Source of the DNA: Actinomadura rupiterrae
GTDB taxonomy: Bacteria; Actinomycetota; Actinomycetes; Streptosporangiales; Streptosporangiaceae
Assembly (NCBI RefSeq): GCF_024172125.1
Contig: NZ_JAMZEA010000002.1
Location: 62,001 to 126,000 of the forward strand
Length of the DNA: 64,000 nt
Direction of reading: 5' to 3'
In this document: one piece after another, positions 50,831 to 59,430 of the stretch
How the letters are laid out: the number at the start of each line of letters is the position of its first letter
Position numbering within the stretch: the first letter of the stretch is position 1
Notes under the pieces: generated by a model
Database searches by the model: none
The model's input: the letters and a program-made list of their open reading frames with translations, nothing else
What the model was told of the DNA's origin: nothing
Made by a program: the position numbers and the translations under genes

Positions 50831-51535
50831 GTGCGCGTCGCGCTGTTCGTGACCTGCGTCAACGACACGCTGTTCCCGGGGACGGGGCGGGCGACCGTCC
50901 GGTTGCTGGAGCGGCTCGGATGCCGGGTCGAGTTCCCGGAGGCCCAGACGTGCTGCGGCCAGATGCACTTCAACACCGGCTACCGCGACGACGCGCTGCC
51001 CCTGGCGCGCCGGGTGGGGGAGGTCTTCGCCGGGTACGACGCGGTGGTCATGCCGTCCGGCTCGTGCGCGGCGATGGTGCGCGAGTGGTACCCGACGCTC
51101 GGAGTGGAACCGCCATCGGGCGTGTACGAGCTGGCGGAATTCCTCGTGGACGTGCTGAAGGTGGAGGACGTCGGAGCCTACTTCCCGCATACCGTCACCT
51201 ACCATCCGACCTGCCATTCGCTGCGTTCCCTACGGCTTGGTGAGCGGCCCTACAAGCTTCTCTCGGCCGTGCGTGGTTTGACGTTGAAGCCGCTAGGAGG
51301 GTCTGACGAGTGCTGCGGTTTCGGCGGCACGTTCTCCCTGAAGAACCCTGCCGTCTCGGCCGCCATGGGAACCGACAAGGTCCGTAACGTGCTGGACACC
51401 GGCGCCGAGGTTCTGTGCGCCGCCGACAATTCCTGCCTGATGCACATCGGCGGCACGATGCGTCGCGAACGCGCGGGCGTACGAGTGATGCATCTGGCGC
51501 AGATCCTCGCCTCCACAGAGGAGAACCCGGCATGA
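50831..51535 (+). CDS. lutA: lactate utilization protein A (iron-sulphur subunit)
   Basis: A 234-residue CCG-domain protein. Two cysteine-rich motifs are present: TCCGQMHFNTGY with the later GSCAAMV, and YHPTCHSLRSLR with DECCGFGGTFSLK, which together bind iron-sulphur clusters. LutABC oxidises L-lactate to pyruvate. The GTG start is 8 bp after the lactonase gene, and the end overlaps lutB (ATGA), so it is part of the same operon. The link to fucose is that the pathway releases lactate. Confidence 0.92.
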   Translation: MRVALFVTCVNDTLFPGTGRATVRLLERLGCRVEFPEAQTCCGQMHFNTGYRDDALPLARRVGEVFAGYDAVVMPSGSCAAMVREWYPTLGVEPPSGVYELAEFLVDVLKVEDVGAYFPHTVTYHPTCHSLRSLRLGERPYKLLSAVRGLTLKPLGGSDECCGFGGTFSLKNPAVSAAMGTDKVRNVLDTGAEVLCAADNSCLMHIGGTMRRERAGVRVMHLAQILASTEENPA

Positions 51536-52941
51536 GTCCTACGTTCGTCGGAATGCCGCCGTTCCCGAAGGCGGCCGCCCGGGCGGTCGACAACGCCCAG
51601 CTGCGCCACAACCTCCACAAGGCCACGCACACGATCCGCGACAAGCGGGCGGCCGTGGTCTCCGAACAGCCCGACTGGGCCGCTCTGCGGGCCGCCGGGG
51701 CCGGACTGAAGACCCGCGTCCTGCGGCACCTGGACGACTACCTGGAGCAGCTGGAACGGGCCGTCGAACGGGCTGGCGGGCATGTGCACTGGGCCGCCGA
51801 CGGCGCCGAGGCCAACCGCATCGTGCTCGACCTCGTGCGCGCGACGGGGGAGACCGAGGTCGTCAAGGTCAAGTCCATGGCCACGCAGGAGATCGGCCTG
51901 AACGAGGCCCTCGCCGAGCAGGGGATCACCGCCTACGAGACCGACCTGGCCGAGCTGATCGTGCAGCTGGGCGACGACCGGCCCTCGCACATCCTCGTCC
52001 CGGCCATCCACCGGAACCGGGCGGAGATCAGGGAGATCTTCCAGCGCGCGATGGCCTCTTGGGGCCGTCCGGCGCCTGACGGCCTCACGGACGAGCCGCG
52101 CGCCCTGGCCGAGGCGGCACGCCTGCACCTGCGCGAGAGGTTCCTCTCGGCGAAGGTCGGCATTTCCGGAGCGAACTTCGCCGTAGCCGAGACCGGCACG
52201 CTGGTGGTGCTGGAGTCCGAGGGCAACGGCCGGATGTGCCTGACCCTTCCGGAGACGCTGATCTCGGTCGTCGGCATCGAGAAGCTCGTGCCAACGTGGC
52301 AGGACCTCGAAGTCTTCATGCAGCTCCTACCGCGTTCCTCCACGGGCGAGCGCATGAACCCGTACACATCCATGTGGACGGGTGCGGCCGAGGGCCAGGA
52401 CTTCCATCTGGTCCTCTTGGACAACGGCCGGACGAACGTCTTGGCTGACGAGGTCGGACGCCAGGCGTTGCGTTGCATCCGCTGTTCAGCCTGCCTGAAC
52501 GCGTGCCCTGTATACGAGCGCGCAGGAGGGCACGCCTACGGCTCGGTGTATCCCGGGCCGATCGGCGCGATCCTGACACCTCAGCTACGCGGCTTCAGTT
52601 CCGAGCTGGACGAGTCCCTTCCGTATGCCTCTACGCTCTGCGGCGCTTGCTACGACGTCTGCCCAGTAGCCATCAACATTCCGGAAGTGCTGCTGCACCT
52701 GCGCGCCGAGGTCGCCGCATCGGGCGCGCACAAGGGCGAGAAGCTCGCCATGGGCGCGGCTAGGCGCGTGCTTTCGTCGCCCGGTCTCCTGGCTGCCGGC
52801 CAGCGCACCGCGGGCCGCTTCCGGAAACTCACCCCGCGCCGGCTGCCCGGCCCCTTGGCCGCTTGGACGGACACCAGAGACATACCGGCGCCCCCGACCC
52901 AGTCGTTCCGCGACTGGTGGGCCTCACGGGAGGAGAAGTAG
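51532..52941 (+). CDS. lutB: lactate utilization protein B (iron-sulphur subunit)
   Basis: A 469-residue protein. An N-terminal LUD domain (about residues 60-300, with VKVKSMATQEIGLNEAL and ANFAVAETGTLVVLE) is followed by two 4Fe-4S motifs, CIRCSACLNACPVY and CGACYDVCPV. It passes electrons in the LutABC lactate oxidising complex. The start lies in the stop of lutA and the stop overlaps lutC, so all three proteins are made in a coupled way. Confidence 0.93.
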   Translation: MSPTFVGMPPFPKAAARAVDNAQLRHNLHKATHTIRDKRAAVVSEQPDWAALRAAGAGLKTRVLRHLDDYLEQLERAVERAGGHVHWAADGAEANRIVLDLVRATGETEVVKVKSMATQEIGLNEALAEQGITAYETDLAELIVQLGDDRPSHILVPAIHRNRAEIREIFQRAMASWGRPAPDGLTDEPRALAEAARLHLRERFLSAKVGISGANFAVAETGTLVVLESEGNGRMCLTLPETLISVVGIEKLVPTWQDLEVFMQLLPRSSTGERMNPYTSMWTGAAEGQDFHLVLLDNGRTNVLADEVGRQALRCIRCSACLNACPVYERAGGHAYGSVYPGPIGAILTPQLRGFSSELDESLPYASTLCGACYDVCPVAINIPEVLLHLRAEVAASGAHKGEKLAMGAARRVLSSPGLLAAGQRTAGRFRKLTPRRLPGPLAAWTDTRDIPAPPTQSFRDWWASREEK

Positions 52942-53537
52942 TGGGCTCGCGAGAGACGATCCTCGCGCGCGTGCGTTCCGCGCTGGCCGACGTCCCGTCC
53001 GCCGAGACGCCGGACGATGTGCCGGTCCCGCGCGACTACCAGCGCAGCCGATCCGGGCTCGACCTGGTGGAACTGCTGGTCGACCGCCTGGTGGACTACC
53101 GCGCTGTCGTTCACCTCGACCCGTCGGTGGCCGACCTCGCGCGCGCACGAGGACGGCTGATGGTGCCGACCGGCGTGCCATCCGAATGGCTTGCCGGCGT
53201 GGAGGTCGTGCGGGACGAACCGCCGCTCTCTGCTACCGAACTGGACGCGCTGGACGGCGTCCTCACAGGCTGCGCGGTCGCCATCGCCGAAACCGGCACG
53301 ATCGTGCTCGACGGTGGTGAGGACCAAGGCCGCCGCGCCCTGACCCTCGTCCCCGACTACCACCTGTGCGTCGTCCGCCGCGACCAGATCGTCCGGACCG
53401 TCCCGGAAGCGCTGGAACGCCTGGACCCGTCGCGCCCGCTCACCTGGATCAGCGGGCCGTCCGCCACCAGCGACATCGAACTCGACCGTGTCGAGGGCGT
53501 GCACGGGCCCCGCACCCTCGAAGTCGCCATCCTCTGA
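52941..53537 (+). CDS. lutC: lactate utilization protein C (LUD domain)
   Basis: A 198-residue LUD-domain protein with SRETILARVRSAL at the N-terminus, GCAVAIAETGTIVLDGG in the core and the terminal ISGPSATSDIELDRVEGVHGP typical of LutC. It starts with GTG 52941 overlapping the lutB stop, with GGGAGGAG upstream. A ~27-bp tandem repeat begins in its last codons and contains its stop codon. Confidence 0.92.
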   Translation: MGSRETILARVRSALADVPSAETPDDVPVPRDYQRSRSGLDLVELLVDRLVDYRAVVHLDPSVADLARARGRLMVPTGVPSEWLAGVEVVRDEPPLSATELDALDGVLTGCAVAIAETGTIVLDGGEDQGRRALTLVPDYHLCVVRRDQIVRTVPEALERLDPSRPLTWISGPSATSDIELDRVEGVHGPRTLEVAIL

Positions 53538-53598
53538 CCTACCTCGAAGTCGCCATTTCTGACCCTGCCGCCTCGAAGCCGCCGTCCTCCGACCTCGC
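53516..53598 (+). repeat. 26-29 bp tandem repeat through the lutC stop codon
   Basis: Three units begin CCTCGAAGTCGCCAT (53516 and 53542) or CCTCGAAGCCGCCGT (53571), and each contains CTGACC or CCGACC. The first unit encodes the last residues of LutC and its TGA. The array fills the start of the gap to the GH29 fucosidase gene. Confidence 0.8.
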
Positions 53599-53702
53599 CC
53601 AGAGCTCCCTGACATCTCCATCCGTATCCGAACCGGCGTCCGGTGGGCCGGCTTCGTGGCTTCCGCATGCCCACCTCAAGTCCCCCCGATCCGAGGAGAC
53701 CC

Positions 53703-55559
53703 ATGCGTCATCCCACCCTGCGCGCGAGCCTGCTCGCCGCGACGACCCTGGCGGGCCTGGCCGTTCCGACGGCCGCGTCCGCCTCCGACTCCGCCTTCGC
53801 TGACTGCTCGGGCCCGATCCGTCCCGCGTCGGTGATGAGGATCGAGGCGTGCGACACGCCTTCGCGGATCATCGACAAGGCCGCGAACATCGTCCCGCGT
53901 GAGGGCCAGATCAACTGGCAGCGCAAGGAGGTCACCACCTTCACGCACTTCGGCATGGACACCTTCACCAACCGCGAGTGGGGGTCCGGAGCCGAGGACG
54001 AGGACACGTTCGCGCCCAAGAGCCTGGACGTCGACCAGTGGATGCGCGCCTACAAGGCCGCCGGTGCCAAACAGGCGATGTTCACGGTCAAGCACCACGA
54101 CGGGTTCGTCCTTTACCCGACCCGGTACAGCAACCACTCGGTCATCGCGAGCCCTTGGTGGGTCCGTACGTCCGGATGCGGTTCCGCGGACGCGGCCAAG
54201 GCGGCTCGTGCGCGCGCGGAGGCCGCTCGTGGGTCCGACCCGTCCGCCTACTGGCAGGTGCGCGCGGCCGGATGCGAGAACAAGCAGGGCGACATCCTGG
54301 CGCAGTACGTCGCCGCAGCCCGCCGCGCCGGACTCAAGGTCGGCATCTACATCTCCCCGGCGGACGGCGCGGAACTCCCGCACGCCTGGCACCGCGAGTG
54401 GGTCAAGCAGGTCGTCGCCAAGCACGACGCGGGCAAGCCCCTCAGCATCGAGGAGCAGGCCACCTACGACGACCGCGACCGTGACCCGAGCGGCCAGGGC
54501 CGCTACGGCAGCGGAAGCGCCATCGCGCCGCGCACGATCCCGACCCTGGTGAAGAACGACGACCGCGCCAAGGCCGTCGCCAAGGGCAAGCTCCCGTCCT
54601 TCAAGTTCGCTACGGACGAGTACAACGCCTACTACCTGAACCAGCTGTACGAGCTGTTCACGCAGTACGGCCCGATCGACGAACTGTGGCTGGACGGCGC
54701 AAACCCCTGGTCCGGCGAAGGCATCACCGAGAAGTACGACTTCACCGCGTGGTTCGACCTCATCCACAAGCTGTCGCCTAACACGGTCGTCTTCGGCGGC
54801 CCCCAGGGCATCCGCTGGATCGGCAACGAGAACGGCGTCGCGCGCGAAACCGAGTGGAGCGTGACGCCCGCTACAGCGGAACCGCGCAGCTACCACAACG
54901 AATGGCTTCTGCCGGAAGGCGCGTCCGTCGCCGACATCGGCTCACGCGCGAAGCTGACCGCGCCTGCCGCGAAGTACCTCCAGTGGTTCCCTGGCGAAGC
55001 CGACGTGTCCCTGCGCCCCGGCTGGTTCTTCCACCCGGACCAGAAGCCCAAGACCCCGTCGCAACTGGTCGGCCTGTACGACCAGTCCGTGGGACGGAAC
55101 GCCTCGCTACTACTGAACATCCCGCCCGCCGCGGACGGCAAGGTCGCTTCCGAGGACGTGAACGCCCTCACCTCGTTCGGGCGCGCGATCCGGGAGACCT
55201 ACTCCCGCAACCTGCTCGCCGGCGCGCGTCCTACCAAGGCGGCCCACGCCCTGACCGACACTCGGCTCGGCACGTCCTGGCAGGGCGGCTCCCTGGACCT
55301 GAACGGACCGACCACTTTCGACCGCATCCGCCTGGGCCAGGACATCACGCGAGGCCAGCACGTCGAGGGCTTCAACGTCGAAGCCTGGAACGGGTCCGCC
55401 TGGAGCACTCTTGTGACGGGCACCACGATCGGCTACAGCCGCATCCTGGCGCTGCCCGCCCCGGTGACCGCGTCCCGCATCCGGGTGGCGGTCACGCAGG
55501 CCCGTGCAACCCCCTACATCACGACGCTCGGCCTGTACCGGACGTCCGCCCCTAGGTAG
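53703..55559 (+). CDS. secreted GH29 alpha-L-fucosidase with C-terminal discoidin-like domain
   Basis: A 618-residue secreted enzyme. A signal peptide (MRHPTLRASLLAATTLAGLA..., cut near ASA at about residue 27) is followed by the GH29 barrel: FTHFGMDTFTNREWG, AMFTVKHHDGFVLYPTRYS, and ELWLDGANPW with the probable nucleophile Asp. The C-terminal about 110 residues (SLDLNGPTTFDRIRLGQDI, RIRVAVTQARATPYITTLGL) resemble F5/8 type C sugar-binding domains. It probably releases L-fucose outside the cell for the importer of this region. GAGGAG precedes ATG 53703. A strong terminator follows. Confidence 0.92.
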   Translation: MRHPTLRASLLAATTLAGLAVPTAASASDSAFADCSGPIRPASVMRIEACDTPSRIIDKAANIVPREGQINWQRKEVTTFTHFGMDTFTNREWGSGAEDEDTFAPKSLDVDQWMRAYKAAGAKQAMFTVKHHDGFVLYPTRYSNHSVIASPWWVRTSGCGSADAAKAARARAEAARGSDPSAYWQVRAAGCENKQGDILAQYVAAARRAGLKVGIYISPADGAELPHAWHREWVKQVVAKHDAGKPLSIEEQATYDDRDRDPSGQGRYGSGSAIAPRTIPTLVKNDDRAKAVAKGKLPSFKFATDEYNAYYLNQLYELFTQYGPIDELWLDGANPWSGEGITEKYDFTAWFDLIHKLSPNTVVFGGPQGIRWIGNENGVARETEWSVTPATAEPRSYHNEWLLPEGASVADIGSRAKLTAPAAKYLQWFPGEADVSLRPGWFFHPDQKPKTPSQLVGLYDQSVGRNASLLLNIPPAADGKVASEDVNALTSFGRAIRETYSRNLLAGARPTKAAHALTDTRLGTSWQGGSLDLNGPTTFDRIRLGQDITRGQHVEGFNVEAWNGSAWSTLVTGTTIGYSRILALPAPVTASRIRVAVTQARATPYITTLGLYRTSAPR

Positions 55560-55569
55560 CTCCATGGCC

Positions 55570-55602
55570 AACTCGCCCGCCGCCTAGAGCGGCGGGCGAG
55601 TT
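55570..55602 (+). terminator. intrinsic terminator after the fucosidase gene
   Basis: AACTCGCCCGCCGC (55570-55583) pairs perfectly with GCGGCGGGCGAGTT (55589-55602) across the 5-base loop CTAGA. It closes the fucose region 11 bp after the GH29 stop codon. Confidence 0.8.
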
Positions 55603-55659
55603 ATCCACAGAACGCGGTTCTAGTCGGGTGGCGTCGGCGACGGCTGGTACCAAGGAGGC

Positions 55660-57990
55660 ATGACAGACCCAACGACGCCCGACGCGCCCCGCGACAACGC
55701 TGAGCAGCACCTGCGTGGTGACGCTGAGCAGCACCTGCGTGGTGACGCTGAGCAGCACCTGCGTGGTGACGCTGAGCAGCACCTGCGTGGTAACGCGGAA
55801 CGCTGCCTGCGGGGGCTCGCGGGCGAGGGCGCCCGGCTCCGCGACGACCAGTGGACCGCCATCCGAGCGCTGGTCGTCGAGCGCCGCCGCGCCCTGGTCG
55901 TCCAGCGCACCGGCTGGGGCAAGTCCGCGGTCTACTTCGTCGCCACCCGGCTGCTCCGCGACCGCGGCGCCGGCCCGACCGTGATCGTCTCCCCGCTCCT
56001 CGCCCTGATGCGCAACCAGATCGAGGCCGCCGAGCGCGCCGGCATCCGCGCCCGCACGGTGAACTCGGCGAACACCGACGCCTGGGACGCGGTCTTCGCC
56101 GAGGTCGAGGCGGGCGAGGTCGACGTCCTGCTGGTCAGCCCCGAACGGCTCAACAACCCCGACTTCCGCGACCAGGTGCTGCCCAAGCTCGCCGCCGGGG
56201 CCGGGCTGGTCGTGGTCGACGAGGCGCACTGCATCTCCGACTGGGGCCACGACTTCCGCCCCGATTACCGCCGCCTCCGCACGCTCCTCGCCGATCTCCC
56301 GCCCGGCATCCCGGTCCTCGCCACGACCGCCACGGCCAACGCCCGCGTCACCCAGGACGTCGCCGAACAGCTGGCCGGCGTCCGCCCCGCCACCCTCGCG
56401 GACGAGGACGTCCCTCCCACAGCCGCGTCCAACACCATTCCGGTCGAAGCGCCGACAGCGGACGCCGGGCCTGCCGCGGATGCGGCCGCGACGGCACTGG
56501 CCTCGGAAGGGGCCTTGGTCCTGCGGGGCTCGTTGCAGCGGGAGTCGCTGCACCTCTCCGTGGTCGAGCTGCCATCGGCCGACCAGCGCGTGGCCTGGTT
56601 GGGGGAGCAGCTGGACGCGCTGCCCGGGTCCGGCATCGTCTACACGCTCACCGTGGCCGCCGCCCACGAGATCGCCGGATACCTCCGCGACCGCGGCTAC
56701 GCCGTCGCCGCCTACTCGGGCCAGACCGATCCCGACGAACGCCTCCAGGCCGAACGCGACCTGCTCGACAACAAGCTCAAGGCGCTGATCGCCACCAGCG
56801 CCCTCGGCATGGGCTTCGACAAGCCCGACCTCGGCTTCATCGTGCACGTCGGCGCGCCGCAGTCGCCCGTGGCCTACTACCAGCAGATCGGCCGCGCGGG
56901 CCGCGGCGTCGACCGCGCCGAGGTGATCCTGCTCCCGGGCCGCGAAGACCGCGACATCTGGGCCTATTTCGCCAGCCTCGCCTTCCCGCCCGAGCCGGTC
57001 GTCCGCACCACCCTCGACGTCCTGGGGGCGGCCGGCCGGCCGCTGTCCACCTCCGCGCTGGAGCCGATGGTCAACCTCGGCCGCTCCCGCCTGGAGATGA
57101 TGCTGAAGGTCCTGGACGTGGACGGCGCCGTCCACCGCGTCAAGGGCGGATGGGAGGCCACCGGCCACCCCTGGCAATACGACCGCGCCCGTTACCGGCG
57201 CGTCGCCGCCGAACGCGAACGCGAGCAGCGCGCGATGCTCGACTACATCGCCACCGCGTCCTGCCGCGAGGAGTTCCTCCGTCGCCAGCTGGACGACCCG
57301 TCCGCCGCCCCCTGCGGCCGCTGCGACAACTGCACCGGCGTCCACCGCCCGGCCGAGGTGTCCGCCGCGGGAGCCGCCAGCGCCCGCGACCGCCTGCAAC
57401 GTCCCGGCGTGGACGTCCAGCCCCGCCGCATGTGGCCCACCGGCGTCAAGGACGACCCGGGCGTCTCCGGCCGCATCCCCGCCGCCGAGCAGGCCGAGGA
57501 GGGCCGCGTCCTCGGCCGCCTCACCGACATCGGCTGGGGCAACCGCCTGCGCGCCCTGTTCGCCGACCAGGCCCCCGACACCGAGATCCCGCCCGACATG
57601 GTGGACGCCGTCGTGAAGGTCCTCGCCGCCTGGAACTGGTCCACACGTCCCGCCGCCGTGGTCTCCATCGGCTCCCGCAGCCGCCCCCGCCTCGTCCGGA
57701 GCTTCGCCGCCCGCGTCTCCGAGATCGGCCGCCTGCCCTACCTGGGTGAGCTCGTCCCTATCGGCGAGCCCACCCCGCGCCGCCACAACAGCGCCCAGCG
57801 CCTCCGCTCCGTCTGGCACGACCTGACCGTCCCCGACGACCTGGCCGCCGCCGTCGCCCAGACCCCCGGCCCGATCCTGCTGATCGACGACCGCATCGAC
57901 ACCGGCTGGACCATGACCGTCGCCACCCGCCTCCTCCGCCAATCAGGCGCCCCAGCCGTCCTCCCTCTCGCCCTAGCCGTCCCATCATGA
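55660..57990 (+). CDS. RecQ-type DNA helicase fused to a phosphoribosyltransferase-like domain
   Basis: A 776-residue helicase. Motif I is QRTGWGKSAVY, motif II is VVDEAHCISDWGHDFRPDYRRL (RecQ-type), and motif VI is QQIGRAGRGVDRAEV. A zinc site follows (CREEF, then CGRCDNC). The last about 110 residues end in PILLIDDRIDTGWTMTVATRLL, the PRPP-binding motif of type I phosphoribosyltransferases. The N-terminus has five copies of an 8-residue repeat (DAEQHLRG). RecQ helicases unwind DNA in repair and recombination. The extra domain is known from actinobacterial RecQ-like proteins, but its role is unclear. No operon partner. Confidence 0.88.
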   Translation: MTDPTTPDAPRDNAEQHLRGDAEQHLRGDAEQHLRGDAEQHLRGNAERCLRGLAGEGARLRDDQWTAIRALVVERRRALVVQRTGWGKSAVYFVATRLLRDRGAGPTVIVSPLLALMRNQIEAAERAGIRARTVNSANTDAWDAVFAEVEAGEVDVLLVSPERLNNPDFRDQVLPKLAAGAGLVVVDEAHCISDWGHDFRPDYRRLRTLLADLPPGIPVLATTATANARVTQDVAEQLAGVRPATLADEDVPPTAASNTIPVEAPTADAGPAADAAATALASEGALVLRGSLQRESLHLSVVELPSADQRVAWLGEQLDALPGSGIVYTLTVAAAHEIAGYLRDRGYAVAAYSGQTDPDERLQAERDLLDNKLKALIATSALGMGFDKPDLGFIVHVGAPQSPVAYYQQIGRAGRGVDRAEVILLPGREDRDIWAYFASLAFPPEPVVRTTLDVLGAAGRPLSTSALEPMVNLGRSRLEMMLKVLDVDGAVHRVKGGWEATGHPWQYDRARYRRVAAEREREQRAMLDYIATASCREEFLRRQLDDPSAAPCGRCDNCTGVHRPAEVSAAGAASARDRLQRPGVDVQPRRMWPTGVKDDPGVSGRIPAAEQAEEGRVLGRLTDIGWGNRLRALFADQAPDTEIPPDMVDAVVKVLAAWNWSTRPAAVVSIGSRSRPRLVRSFAARVSEIGRLPYLGELVPIGEPTPRRHNSAQRLRSVWHDLTVPDDLAAAVAQTPGPILLIDDRIDTGWTMTVATRLLRQSGAPAVLPLALAVPS
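55696..55815 (+). repeat. in-frame 24-bp tandem repeat in the RecQ gene
   Basis: Units start at 55696, 55720, 55744, 55768 and 55792. The first four are nearly identical at DNA level and encode N/DAEQHLRG, and the fifth is diverged (NAERCLRG). Because the unit is 24 bp, copy number can change without breaking the frame. Confidence 0.9.
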
Positions 57991-58153
57991 CCGCCCACCC
58001 CGAAGCACTCGCCGACGCCCACCTGAGCTAACGGGAGGGCTCCAGGGCCAAGAGTCGCCAAGATCTGGCCGCCCCATCCAGGCAACCTGGCAACGCCGAC
58101 GAATCCGTGTAAATCCCGCATCGGGCCGACCGAGATCGAATAGATTTTCGAAC

Positions 58154-58702
58154 ATGATTCCGGGCTTGCTGTGCCTCCCTGACTGGCTGGACGAGGACGA
58201 CAGGCAAGACTTGATGGCGGAGATCGACGCGGCGCCGTGGTCGTCCCCGCTCAAGCGACGCGTCCAGCACTACGGCCACCGGTACGACTACGGCAGCCGC
58301 GGCGTGGCCGCCGACGCCCCGGCCCCGCCGCTCCCCGGCTGGGCCCTGAAACTGGCCCGCGACCTGCACGAGGAGGGATATTTCGAGAACGAGCCCGACC
58401 AGGTGATCGTGAACGAGTACGAGCCGGGCCAAGGCATCAGCGCCCACGTGGACTGCGTGCCCTGCTTCGGCCCGGTCGTCGCCTCGATCAGCCTGCTCTC
58501 CCACTGCGTCATGGACTTCACGCACCCGGAGGACAAGTCCCGCGTGCCCGTCCCCCTCGCCCCCGGCACCCTCTGCGTGATGACCGGCCCGGCCCGCTAC
58601 ACCTGGCGACACGCCATCCCCGCCCGCAAGACCGACCCCGCCCCCGTCGGCCGCCTCCCCCGCTCCCGCCGAGTCTCAGCAACCTTCCGAACCGTCCTCT
58701 GA
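58154..58702 (+). CDS. AlkB-like 2-oxoglutarate/Fe(II) dioxygenase
   Basis: A 182-residue dioxygenase. The iron ligands are His98 and Asp100 (in ISAHVDC) and His153 (in TWRHAIP), and Arg173/Arg179 in SRRVSATFR bind 2-oxoglutarate. QVIVNEYEPGQGISAH is typical of AlkB homologues that remove alkyl damage from nucleic acids, though protein or small-molecule substrates are possible. TAGATT seven bases before the ATG (58141-58146) suggests a leaderless transcript. It stands alone before a repetitive gene-free stretch. Confidence 0.88.
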   Translation: MIPGLLCLPDWLDEDDRQDLMAEIDAAPWSSPLKRRVQHYGHRYDYGSRGVAADAPAPPLPGWALKLARDLHEEGYFENEPDQVIVNEYEPGQGISAHVDCVPCFGPVVASISLLSHCVMDFTHPEDKSRVPVPLAPGTLCVMTGPARYTWRHAIPARKTDPAPVGRLPRSRRVSATFRTVL

Positions 58703-59392
58703 CCTCCTCCCCAAAACCCGAGAACAACCCCCGCGCCCGCCCCCAACACAAGTCGCGCCTCCGCCCCACACCCAGCACAAGCCACGCACCACCCCGACTC
58801 GCCATGAGCGCCGCACAAGTCCCACGCCCCACGGCAGCGCCCGCGCTCGACACAATGGCGCGCGCCGGGTCAGCGCCCAACGCGAGACCCGGGCCACGTT
58901 CGGGCTCGGCACAAGGTCCGCGCCAAGCTTGCGCTCGGCGCAAGGCGCGCAGCAAGCCTGCTCGCGGGATTAGGTGCGGAACAAGCCTGCGCCTGGCGCA
59001 AGGTGCGGACCGCGGCCGAGCTTGGATGGGCCTGCACTGGGCCGCGCTCAGTTGCGGCGCTCGCACTCGGGGCGAGGCGCGTGCTGCCGCGCTCGGTGAG
59101 GCGTGCACCAGAGCCGCGCTTGGGATGAGTCGTGGACTGGGAGCGCGCTCGGGATGAGGTGTGCGCCGGAGGTGGCTCGGGGGCGGGGCGCGTATCGGGC
59201 CTGTGGCTCGGTATGCGGTGCGGGAGAGCGGGTGAAAGGTTCGGCGGCGGGTTTGGAGTCGGCTTGTGGCGATGACGGCGGCGGCGTGCGTCGCCGCTTG
59301 TGCCATCGACGGGTGGGGGCGGGTGAGGTCGAGTTGTGCCCTCCTGGCTGGTGCGATGTGGAGGCGAGCCTGATGGCTTGTCGGGGTGGGGG
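58703..59392. repeat. gene-free stretch with degenerate ~29-bp repeats
   Basis: No convincing gene lies between the AlkB-like and HAD genes. The clearest part, 58904-59020, has consecutive units of GCGCTCGGCGCAAGGnGCG type, with 29-bp spacing at 58931, 58960 and 58989 and a conserved (A)CAAGCCT end. Weaker copies of GCGCTCGG(G)ATGAG type continue to about 59170, and the rest is GC-rich without clear pattern. Open frames here have no coding character. Confidence 0.6.
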
Positions 59393-59424
59393 CGTCAACG
59401 GAGGTTGACGCTTTGCTGTAGGTT
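59393..59424 (+). promoter_or_regulatory. palindrome and -10 element before the HAD gene
   Basis: CGTCAAC (59393-59399), a GGAG spacer and GTTGACG (59404-59410) form a perfect inverted repeat. TAGGTT at 59419-59424 lies six bases before the ATG, which indicates a leaderless mRNA. The palindrome occupies the -35 region, as expected for an operator. Confidence 0.5.
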
Positions 59425-59430
59425 CATCCC

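Noticed and set aside
55552..57942. 796-codon minus-strand frame opposite the RecQ gene
   Set aside because: It is an antisense shadow of the helicase gene, with Gly/Val/Ala-rich composition and no motifs.
58518..59306. 262-codon minus-strand frame in the repeat-rich gap after the AlkB-like gene
   Set aside because: It overlaps the end of the AlkB-like gene and otherwise follows degenerate repeats. The composition (Arg, Ala, Pro, Ser) is what GC-rich repeats give in any frame.
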